Origin: Diadema setosum
Lineage: Eukaryota > Echinodermata > Echinoidea > Diadematoida > Diadematidae
Length of the DNA stretch: 64,000 nt
Direction: 5' to 3'
Assembly (NCBI RefSeq): GCF_964275005.1
Contig: NC_092696.1
Coordinates: 22,911,472-22,975,471 of the forward strand
Shown: in pieces, positions 1 through 11,000 of the stretch
Numbering within the stretch: position 1 is the stretch's first letter
Layout: each line of letters opens with the position of its first letter
Made by a program: the position numbers and the translations under genes
The notes under the pieces: generated by a model
The model's input: the letters and a program-made list of their open reading frames with translations, nothing else
Told to the model about the DNA's origin: nothing
Database searches by the model: none

Positions 1-1690
1 AAATTTATGCTATTACACCAAGTCAGATTGCTTCAAATATTAAATGCATACCCCCATCACATAATTGGGGACATGCTCCAATTCTTTACATACAAAGAGA
101 AATGCAACCAAGCCAAAATCGGAACTGAGACAATAAGAAGTTTATCTGCAGGAGAGGGCTGGAGGGCATACTCATAGAATGGAAACATTCTTACTTTAAT
201 GTTTTCACCATTCATCTATATGTGTCTTCAGGGAAGGAGGTACATGTAGGTGATTTTGTTTTAATGTTTCTTTTGACAGATTTACTGATCACTTCAGTTG
301 TAGGACACATGCACAGGTGCTTATTTTTCAGGAGTAAACATTTCACACAAAGAGGTAATGAGATGTTTGCCAAGACATGAAGATATGTGGCTATGATACT
401 TTTCAGTATATTCACACAATGCATTCTAAAACTCAACAGTTTACTTCTCCTTTTCATTACTTTGTCACTTTGATAGAATCATTTCCTTCAGCTTAAAGTC
501 TACCATTGCAGATCTTGTATGATGTGAGCATAAGTGGATTTGTGGGGGGGGGGGGGGGGAGGGGGTGGTAGGCCTACACTCTATATACCATTTATATGGA
601 GTTTGTTCAATATATTTTGAAAAGTCAGGGAGAGACTGCATGAATGCTTTCTGTCATCTCACCTTCCCTGAATCTTGCATAGCCTTTACCATCAAAACAG
701 AGGGAGCGAGTTGGCTCCTTAGGCCTGCATCAAGCAGTCCCCAACCCCATGGGGGGACATCAGATTTACTTAGATTCGGTAAACAAGTAGAGGAAGCATT
801 TCATCGGTCGCAGGGGTAGTAATAATTTCCTCCAAGTCCTTTGGGGAGCAGGGGGGGGGGCAGTGTGATACGAGAGAAAGGGAGAGAGAAGAAAGTGCTA
901 GCGGGGACATCACTGCAGTACCTTTGTTTACAGTTTGTAATGGATAAGTCCAGATTCTCTTGCACCGAGTATAACACGTAGATAAATCAAAAAAGCAGTG
1001 AAAGCTTTCCCACACCTCATTGCTTGAATGGGGGAGGGTGGTGGCATCTTGAAGCTCTTGAATGAAAAGAAACTTTAGAGTATAGGCTTTAAAATTCCGA
1101 GAAATATCTACAGTTTTTGGTTTTCTTACACCATATATTTGAGATGGATTAATAGTAAAAGTTACAGGGTGTAGTCAGGGGTTTATAAGCCCCCAGGACA
1201 TTGCCTAGTGGCTGTCCTCTACATAGTATTTGGCTGTGGTAGCCGTGATAAGAATGTGAAGAAAAAAGCTGGAGGGTGTCATGAATTCTTACAGCAGATC
1301 ATTTACAAAGAGTAGATCTGGTGCCTGATGTTTTTGTATTGGTTTTTGATTTGGTAATTATTAGGTATTACAAGGGTTTAAAGTGAGGCCAATGTTTTGG
1401 GGCGGGTTCGAGAGGGGAGGGAAGGGAGGAGATCGAGAAGGGAAGGGGAGAGAGTGGGTAGTGGGAGTGGGATGGGCTTTGAGCTTCTGTGTCAGAGCTT
1501 TGATGAATGAAAAGGACACTACAAGCTATCCTGACATGATATCAACTGGATACTCATTTGTGCTCCTCTAATTGGTTGGCACAAGTTGTCACCTTGGATG
1601 AATTTATGCCAGTCCGTGGGGCGTGTGTGTGTGTGTGTGTGTTGTGCGGCTTCTCAAACTGCTGACATTCTTCTGTGTATCACATTTTCA
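1..1690. other. non-coding stretch upstream of MOB2
   Basis: No ORF here looks like protein and no exon could be supported. It holds a poly-G run near 543-560, a second G-rich run near 849-860, and a GT microsatellite at 1622-1642. Confidence 0.5.
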
Positions 1691-2016
1691 TTGCACGTCA
1701 AAAGAGAATCGCTAGTAAAGAAAAGAGGCTGATTGTGAAAACCCCCCAGACAGAGCGCTTGAGTGCATCTTGCCTTCGTCTTCTCTTCGGCAGCGAGTTC
1801 TTTCCACCCAGTCCTTGCTCTTCTTCATTCATAAAATACATAATTGGGGTTCTGTCCTCACGTGGCTGAAAGACACCCACTTTCAAGACAGTAAGGGGCC
1901 CCTGTGCACAGTGTTTGGAGACTCGTGAAGCCGTGTTGCTCGATCGTTCACTCTTGCGCTCGTCTACATGTATACCTGATTAGAGTTTTTCCAGTGCTGG
2001 CTTTCCTTTGATATGC
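1691..2016 (+). promoter_or_regulatory. putative MOB2 promoter / 5' leader
   Basis: This stretch lies directly upstream of the inferred MOB2 start codon and is richer in CpG than the DNA on either side, especially 1740-1960. A transcription start cannot be read from sequence alone. The call rests on position and composition. A minus-strand ORF across it, with basic and hydrophobic residues, has no other support and was not called. Confidence 0.3.
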
Positions 2017-2033
2017 ATGATGAGTTTCCTGTG
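2017..2033 (+). CDS. MOB2: MOB2 exon 1 (17 nt coding, MMSFLW)
   Basis: Two adjacent ATG codons start MMSFL and the exon ends TG before a consensus donor GTAAGT at 2034. The split codon TG|G gives Trp and joins exon 2 in the frame that encodes KARNKDKNK. A very short first coding exon of this type matches the short N-terminus of animal MOB2 (human starts MDWLMGKSK). The choice is inferred from frame, donor and family resemblance, since no transcript is available. Confidence 0.6.
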
Positions 2034-5000
2034 GTAAGTCATCTATTCTATTTTGTGATTGTGTTTACATTTTTGTTATTCTCAAGTTTCTTTTTCTATG
2101 CTTTTTATATCTAAATGTACAAGGTTTACAATGTAGCTTTTCTTCATTGCAGACAAGGAGTTGCTGTCGCCTTATTTTTCTATTAGTATTTAATATTGCA
2201 GACACATAGTATGGGTTTGAGTACTACAGACATTTGACAGATTCTATATACATTGCAACATGACACCCTACAGCTATCATCACAGCCATTCCATAGTGCT
2301 TTATGTGACACGGATGAAGCCTGTTTTCAAAGTGATCTATTTGGGACATTACTAATAGAGTACACAAAACTCATATTTTTTTAATCAAAATGAGTATAAT
2401 GACCCTTTTAATAGTAAAAGTATTGAGAATTCACGTATTGGCTCCACAAAGAAATGAAGAAATAAACTAAATGCATTTTTGCCAATAAGGAATGAGTTTA
2501 TTCAAATCAAATTTTCAGCGGCCTCTGCCTTCTTCAGAAGTCTTGACAAGACTCCTGAAGAAGGCGGAGACTGCTGAAAATTTGAGTGGAATAAACTCAT
2601 TCTTTATTGGCAAAAATGCATTACCAGTTTATTTCTTCATTTCTTTAGTAAAAGTAGATATAGAAGCAGTGGATTGCTCTAATCATTTTTTTTTTTAACA
2701 TGGACATCAACCCACAGGCTGCCTTGTTTCTCCTAAAACTTGATTCTCAGTCATGAGAATGTAACTTTTCAGAAAAAGGCTGGATTCAAAAGATACAGTA
2801 GATATATGAGATAGTGAAACATAGTGCCCCTCTTCATGAAAAATAACATCCAAATATCAATTATGTACACTGCATTCTTTTTTTTTTTATTTAATGTCCC
2901 TCCCATGGAATGGCTCATTAGAGCCAGACATTAATTCTGTGAAACACTAGTTTCACCAATGTATAAATGACTTGCTGTGAGCACTGTCATTGTCAGGCTA
3001 CGAGGCTATAACTGTATCTGTGTCTGAAAGGCCAATACGTCTATAGGTGGCGATGGCTGCTTGCTATGCCTATGGGAAATTTAGAGCCACAGAAGTATTC
3101 ATTTTGGGGTCACATTTAGCAATTTTTGTTTGGGGATCTATCTGGCAAAGGAATGGATGGTTGACCAACTTACACTGTGTATCATTCTACAAGTACAGTG
3201 TATATTTGCTTTCTGTTTATTTGTGTCTGTACATTTACAGACAAAATTTACATACAAGAAGATATTAATATTCAAAGCAATCAGATTGTACATAGATGCA
3301 CTTTGATCATATAATCCTGCAGTGACTGGTCTCTGATACCATCAAATTGTTAATATTAACTTCATTCTTACAGAATATCGTGACCTCCTTACAGCAATTT
3401 TTGCTATGTCTTTTAATATGTCAGATATATGATTTATCTGTTAAATGATATGTCATTTAGTCACACAGTATTATACTTAGCCATGACACTGTAAAGATGA
3501 TTATCTCTGTGACGCACGCCCCATACGTTCCTATGATGTATGTCAGACTTTGGTCGCGGACTAACAAGTGCGTTTGCCTTTTTCGTCACCATCAAAGTAC
3601 AACCGGACAAACAAAGGGGGGTTGAAGTGTTTGAAGGGAAATACTACGAACGTTAAGGCTCAGACTCGGAGATAAACAGAGCTGTTTGCCCTCAGCTTCA
3701 CACACATCCTGCACTTGGGATGTTTGCGGGCACTGACACAAAGTTTGATGAAAGATACCGTGTTTGTTTAAAAGCGAATATCAGGAAATCTGAACCTCCG
3801 TCTTCATTTGCCCAGTTTGGCCCTTCTGACGTTAGTTTGGTGGTACACGTACCTGTAGAAGTGACTTTGCTGACCGCCATAATTTGCAGCAACATCAGTG
3901 TTTGATAGCAAGAAGAGATGTGCTTTTGAATGCACTCACCTCCCGTAGGACTGTGAAAGTTTTCTCTTGTCGATGAGTGCATTGTGTACACACTGTCTGC
4001 ATGGTATCGCAATCTGGAATTCAGACTTAGCTCTTGTGCCGCGTCGGAATCATTTTATGGTGGAAACATAAAACTTCTCAAAGCACAAGTCTTGTCTTAG
4101 GACTACATGTACGCTGCTGTACCAGAGTGGACTGGACTACGACCTGAATACCTCTGTCACTCCCAGGATAGTTTTGAAGACTGATAAGTGCATTAATTGT
4201 CTTGGGTATCAAATGTATTGCAAGTCTTAACGTCCAAGAATTGTTTGCTGTCTTAGATCATCCTTGGTGCTGTTGTGGATTATATGTACATCAATGTTGT
4301 GCTTTACACGGGCAACGCTTGGCAGGACAGTCACCCTGCATTATATCAAACACACATATTTCTTTCACATGTGAATTGCAATGAAATATTGAAAAATTGT
4401 ATTGCAAAATTTGACTTCACACTAAAATTTACGAAGTTTTATAGGCTCTGATTATTCCAACAACACCATTCGGAACTTGATGGCAAGAATCTTGCCAGAA
4501 ATTCATAAAAGGTTTGGAAAATATTGGGTTATTAGACTAACGTAAACAATTTTTGTACATACTTCAAAAGAAAACGTGCAGTTGATGGAGGCATCCTAAT
4601 GAATTGTCAATAAGAATGTTTGCCGACAGCACAACCCTGTGTGCTCAACCTCTGGGTGTGTACGAGGTCCAAAGCATCAAGGAGTCAACTTGTTACAACT
4701 TATCGAAGCTGTTCGCACTCCATTAGTCTTATACCCAAACTATTGGAATAACCGTGGCAAAAGGAAGAAGAACCGAAGGGTTTCTGATCAGCACATGAAA
4801 TTGTGGCTGAAAAACACCCAACTACAGCCCCAGATAGTGTGATTTGCCCTCGGAAATTCCTGCATCGCCAAGCAAGGTGAGAGTGGTGACAATGATGGGA
4901 GTTGTGAGGCAGATAAGTGCAGGGGAGAGAATCTCTACCATCATACGTGTCGTGATGCACAGGTATGGAAACGGTTTATGGCCAGTGTAACTCACAAACA

Positions 5001-8000
5001 GGTGCTGTAAGAGCTGTTATTTTTGCGAGGGTTTGATTATTGCAAATTTTGCAAATCATTGTTGAGCCATGAATTTATCAACACGCAAATATAATGGCAA
5101 ACAGACGGACATTAGTGCACTTACAAAGTTATGTACAGTTTGTACCATCGTATGATAGCCTCTGTGTCAAATTGCAAAAGAAGACATCACAAAAATATCT
5201 GTGACCTAGGGCTGCGAAAATATCTGTCCGCAAAAATAACTTTTACAGTACATTGTATAAACCAGTTGATCTTAACACTAAAAGAAGTGAGTACAGACTT
5301 AGAAAAGGAGAGAGAGAAAGAGAGGAAAAGAGATATTAATATCAGATGCATTCCTTACTCAGTTGTTTATCAAATATAAGAAGGTATATTGTACCTCTAT
5401 CTGTAGGTACTGTAGCTGTACATACAGAATGATATTATATAATGATACAGTGAAACCCTGTTATAACGAGTTCGGTTATAACGAGGAACCGCTTATAACG
5501 AGGTGATCGCGTCGGTCCCGTTTTCCTTTGCGTGTAAACCTATGGCAGAACGAATCGGTTATAACGAGTTCGGTTATAGCGAGATTCCGGTTATAACGAG
5601 GACAATTTCGGTGCATCATGATAAAGAAAAACATAAGCAATTTGATCGGATAGAACGAGGTTCCATTTCTTGACTAAATTGTCGCCTTCAAACATGCGAC
5701 AAACGAAACATTGAAAACCGAATTTAAGCTATCCACGTCTTTTTCCCGTTTTGCAGAGAACCGCTCCTTCCATATTTTCTTCTAAGCCACTCGATAAGAC
5801 ACAGGAATGTCTTCCGATGTTCCTACTGAATTATTAATCAATCATTCCATTTTCTTTTTCGCGAGATACGCGTGCGTGATATTAGGTCAGACCACAGCGT
5901 AACGAGAAAAAAAAAAGAAAAAAGGATAACGCATTCAAAAACTTTTCATGTAGCGACACTTGTGGCCGAAAATGGACAATGGCATGGAATGCGTGTGCAA
6001 CTCATCATTATAATTATCCTTTCCATTTTTAGTTCCGACTTCCAGTTCTTTTGCTGGTTAGCAAATATGTGTGCGGATGATTAAAGCCGAAATGATTAAT
6101 GAAATCATTGCGATGCCGCCGGTGACAGTAGCGTAAAAATTGTTGAATAACGCAGAAAAGGAAAAAAAAAATGCATTTATTAGTTTGAATAGATCTGGAT
6201 TTGTTCATTATCATTTAACAAAATGAGTGTGTATGATTAAAGCCGACATAATTAATGAAATCATCGCGATCCTGCCGGGTGACATAGCGTAAAAATAGTT
6301 GAATAACGCATGTTAACATACTTAATCGGTGTTTAGAAAAAGAAACAAACTCATTTATTTGTTTGAATAGATCTGGATTTGTTCATTCTCATTTAACAAA
6401 TAATAATTTGAATACGAGTGTGTATGATTGAAGCCGAAATGATTAGTGAAATCATCTTGATCTCGCCGGGTGACAGTAGCGAAAAAGATAGTTGAATAAT
6501 GCATATAAACCTACTTAATCGGTGTTCGGAAATAGAAAGAAACGCATTTAACAGTTCAAGAACGGAATCGATGTACAAAATGCGAAGAGATTTTCGGAAG
6601 AAAATAAAAAAGGCATTATTAATCCCTTCGGGCGCAACGATCATACGTTGTATAAAATTACAGCCGAAATGATTCATTAAATTATCGAATTCCCGCTGGG
6701 CACCAACAGCGTGAAATACCTCGCAAGTTAACGGTAAACAACGCATGTATGTTACATCTGAAATCATCGCGATCTCGCCAGACGACAGTAGCGTAAAAAA
6801 TGTTGAATGACGCATGTTAACCTAAATCAGAAAAAGAAACAAACGCATTTATTGAATAGATCTGGGTCTGTTCATTATCACAATTTTAACACTGCATTTC
6901 ACAATGAAGATTTTTCTTTCTTTCAGAATGGTCTACCAGGTACAGATTTGCGTAAAAAGGATCACAACCTTCCACATTCAATCCTGTCGCATATTTTTAA
7001 AGAACAGATGTACAAAACGCGAAGAGATTTTCGGAAGAAAATAAAGAACGCATTTTTAATCCCTTCGGGCGCAACGATCATACATTGTATGAGATTACAG
7101 CCGAAATGATTCATGAAATCATCACATTCCCACTAGGCACCAACAGCGTAAAAATACCTCGCAAGTTATGGTAAACAAGGCCTGTATGTTACTCTATTTG
7201 CGCTGGTGTTTAGAAAAACTTCACAAACAAGAATTATTACACTAAAAATTTAACTCATTTCAGCCCCTATATGTGACCGTGCACCTCAAAACGAACATAA
7301 AGTCGCACACACTGATTTTGCGCGAGGACTAAAAATAAGTGAAATGGGTCAACCCAGCCGAACTTGACTTTTTCATATTTTCTGCAAGAGCGGGTCTTCT
7401 TTTACATTATGCTAAAATTTGGTATCATAAAACGGGCAGGAAAGTGTGTTTTTTTTCGCCATTTATCTCGAACATTTTGGTAGAATAGTGTGATTAGGTG
7501 TGTCTGTAGAGTCCCTTTTTCATTTCTGAAAAACCTTATCCACACTCTTCACTTTCAACTCTAATAACTTTTGAAAAGATAGTGCTACTGCTTTGAAAGT
7601 TGGCATTAATTATGGACAGAATGTGTTAATGAGGCATGTTTAATTTCAGTTTAATTTAATAATCCCTTCATTGTTGTTACTCTGGTGGTTTACTTCCTGT
7701 TTTTTGTCCCATTCATCGCACAGCCAGCACGGTTTGGTAAAGATTAAGCGCTTGAATAGACACTGCACTTCAGAGCCTCTTTTCTCAGTTCACACTTTCC
7801 CTGAGTTTGTGCTTACTTTCCAATATTTAGATAGGTTAGGAGAGTCCATTTGATTTGAGTTATACATCATTTTAAAGTTTGAAGTATGCTCTTTCAGAAT
7901 ATGGTCTTAACTAAAAATTCATGTCAGGCGACTTTTTGTTTGTTTTGAGGTGCAAGGTCACATATATACTTTTTCGTCTAATTCACAAATAATTTCCCTT

Positions 8001-11000
8001 TATTCTCTCAGTAATAATGATGCATAATTGTGTAATAACAACACAAAGGATGTTCTTAAATTTCATTGATGGGTATATGATGTTGTGCTTATGTTTTTCT
8101 TTGTTTTTGATGCGTACGGATATAACGAGGTACCGGTTATAACGAGGTAATATCGCCGGTCCCACGGATCTCGTTATAACGGGGTTTCACTGTAATAAAT
8201 TCAGAGAGAGAAGAAAGAGAGACCAGCAGAGAAGGAGGGAGAGGGAGAGATAGAGGGGCAGAAGAGAGAGAGAGACTTATAAAGAAACATAAGTGTTTCT
8301 TGTGAGTTCAGTGGATATTGTCTGAAAATAGTGCTTTTTTATATCAATTTTCATGATAGGAATTAATTTTTTTTCCTGGTGAGGAGGAGGTGTGATAGTC
8401 ATGACAGTATCCTGTATCATGCCACTGCATTTATCAGTGGTTTTCAATTGAGTAAAACTTCGCACACACAAAAAAGAAGAAAAATATTGTTGACTGAACA
8501 CTAAAACAACATCCATCAACACATTCTCAATAACAAATTCATCTGCTTGCATTAACATAGTCAGACAAGTCCCATTTTCACAAAATTATATGGTACAACG
8601 TTGTATGCAATATACGATGTAGATTACCTTTCAGTCATTAGGGGAACTGTCTGCTGTGTGTTGTCGATATTTTACAGAGTATTATCAATGTCGTCCTTGA
8701 AGCCACCATTATTGTAAATTGGATGCCATTCCGCAATAATCAGACAGGTGAATATCCTCAGCCTCAAAAGCCCATTCAACACATGACAACAGCTGTCTGC
8801 AAAGAGATCAGGGGCCACTTGAATAGAATCATAGAAATATAAATCTTGTCAATATAATCCCCAGTTCAGGTCCTTGATAGGCAAAGACCAAGTTTGGGTA
8901 ATCTGTTCTAGTAGTCTAGCGAGGGGCCCTGTGTAGTATTTATGGTAATGTCTGTAATTTAAGCGTAAATGTATGGTATAAAAACATTGAATAGGCTCCT
9001 AATGCATAATGTACCGGTACACACACACACATACTTTGTATACACGCACCCTCGTAAGATGCTTCAACCAGGGATATGATAGTTTGCTCAAGGTAATTGG
9101 GCATATTCCATTTTATTTGTTTCTGAAAAATTATTTTTCTTTTTTTCCCCGCAATAAATTGACTAATTGAAATTGAAAACCATTAAAAAAAAAAAATAAT
9201 TCTTAAGTTCAGTTTAGTTGTAAAGTAAAAAAATCAGGCTTCATGTAGTGTATCTTATAGGTGCATACACAACAATCAAGGTTGCATGTAAAAATTTTCA
9301 AATTTCCCCATTTCAGTAGTATGAAAACTTTTTGCCTACATACAGGTCCTAAAGTATGCAGAACAGGCAGGTGCATTATATACTGCGCTTTTTCATTTGT
9401 TTTGAATACCGGTATTTTAAACAAACGGCCATATGCCTGTGTGAAATGTCCCCAGTTGCCTGGACTGAAACACTACAATATCCCAGACTGAAGCCATTTG
9501 CAAGAACACACAAACAAACACACACATCCGCACATGATGTACAGTGTACATGTACACGTATGTATGTGGATACAGTGTAGCTGAGAGCCTCTCATTGATT
9601 ATGAATCTATAGGTGTGCTGGAATTCAAAATGCTCACCATGACTCTCTATACTTTGTTCATATCTTTGTAAAGACCATTAGAATGGTTTCCCTCGAGTGG
9701 CCTTATCTCATTAGCTTGGGCTACATTCATGCACGTTAGGTTCTTGATTGCAAACTACTCATGATATGTTCCCTGTTGTCAATGACTGCTGCTTGACATG
9801 ATTGATAATTACTTGTGTCAATCACCAACATCTGCATCACCAGACATTCCTTCCCACAGTTCATCCCCTGGGAGTTTAGCTCTCAACCTGTGTGTAGCAA
9901 TATCGTACATTATGACAATTGTGGTCATATTGGCAACCATCTCAATGTTTTGAATACATCATTACATTGATTTAGGGGGTCATTTTGCAATTAATTATTG
10001 TAGAAAGCCAAAGTCGAGTGAGATTTTACATTCTACATGTTTGTTTATTTGTTTGTTTTTTGCATACAACATGCTAAAATTCAGAGATGTGACCACCTAG
10101 CCATACATTTGGTAGATTACAGATGCATATTGCAGTGCTCTAAATTGGCATTTAATCAGTACATGTGCAGGGTAAAACCAATTTTAAAGTATGATTTGGT
10201 TGATAGATCAGGCAATCAACTTGTACATGTATGCATGACACAATGTACAACAACCCTCCACTGATTTTACATATGGTTGTATGGACTGCAAGGTAACATC
10301 AGTGCATGTTTGTCATAGTGTCTGTAATACATGAGATCTATGAAGAAAAAAACAAACATTGTTTAATTTTTTAACAATCACCTATTTAAATTGGTTGCTA
10401 GAAAAGAGGATGCTTCCTGAGCATCATGTGGGACTTAATTTGTACACATTTACATTGTACATCAGGGGGGTGTTTCACAAAGCCGTTCTTAAAGTTAAGA
10501 AGGACTTAAAGGGGAAGGCTAGTAACTGATCAGTGGGAATCAGTGGAAATGCTGGAAGATGATTGTTCCAATCCTTATGGGATTCATTCAAGAGTTCATT
10601 GTATATCTATTGTTGTGTGAAAATGATTTTCTTCAGAACGGTCTCATATTCAAGTAATGTGCAGATTAATGCTCCGTCACTGACCAGGGACGCTAACCTG
10701 GAAGCATTAAACTGTACATTACTTGAATATGAGACCATTCTGAAGCAAATCATTTTCGCACAATAATAGATATACAATGAACTCTTGAATGAATCCCATA
10801 AGGATTGGAACAATCATCTTCCAGCATTTCCACTGATTCCCACTGATCAGTTACTAGCCTTCCCCTTTAAGTGCGACTGGTAATCAGTTCTTGTGTGCTA
10901 TACCTATTAGAATCTCAATAATTCAGCACAAGAACTGATCACCAGTCTCACTTAAGTCCTTCTTAACTTTAAGAACAGCTTTGTGAAACACCCCCAGGTC

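Larger units (their letters stand above)
5448..8192. mobile_element. pogo/Tigger-like non-autonomous DNA transposon (2.7 kb)
   Basis: Terminal inverted repeats CAGTGAAACCC...TATAACGAG are flanked by TA at 5446-5447 and 8193-8194. CAGT ends with a TA duplication are typical of the pogo/Tigger branch of Tc1/mariner. Both subterminal regions carry many copies of GGTTATAACGAG, probably transposase-binding sites by analogy. No transposase ORF is visible. The interior has a tandem array (6060-7200) and a second TA-flanked element (7270-7964). Confidence 0.8.

Noticed and set aside
1698-1886. minus-strand ORF with a basic stretch and a hydrophobic end
   Set aside because: It overlaps the presumed MOB2 leader, and no partner exon or signal supports it.
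2520-2600. hammerhead-ribozyme-like CTGAAGA...GAAA pattern in the palindrome
   Set aside because: The conserved core CTGATGA is not present and the stems cannot be assigned.
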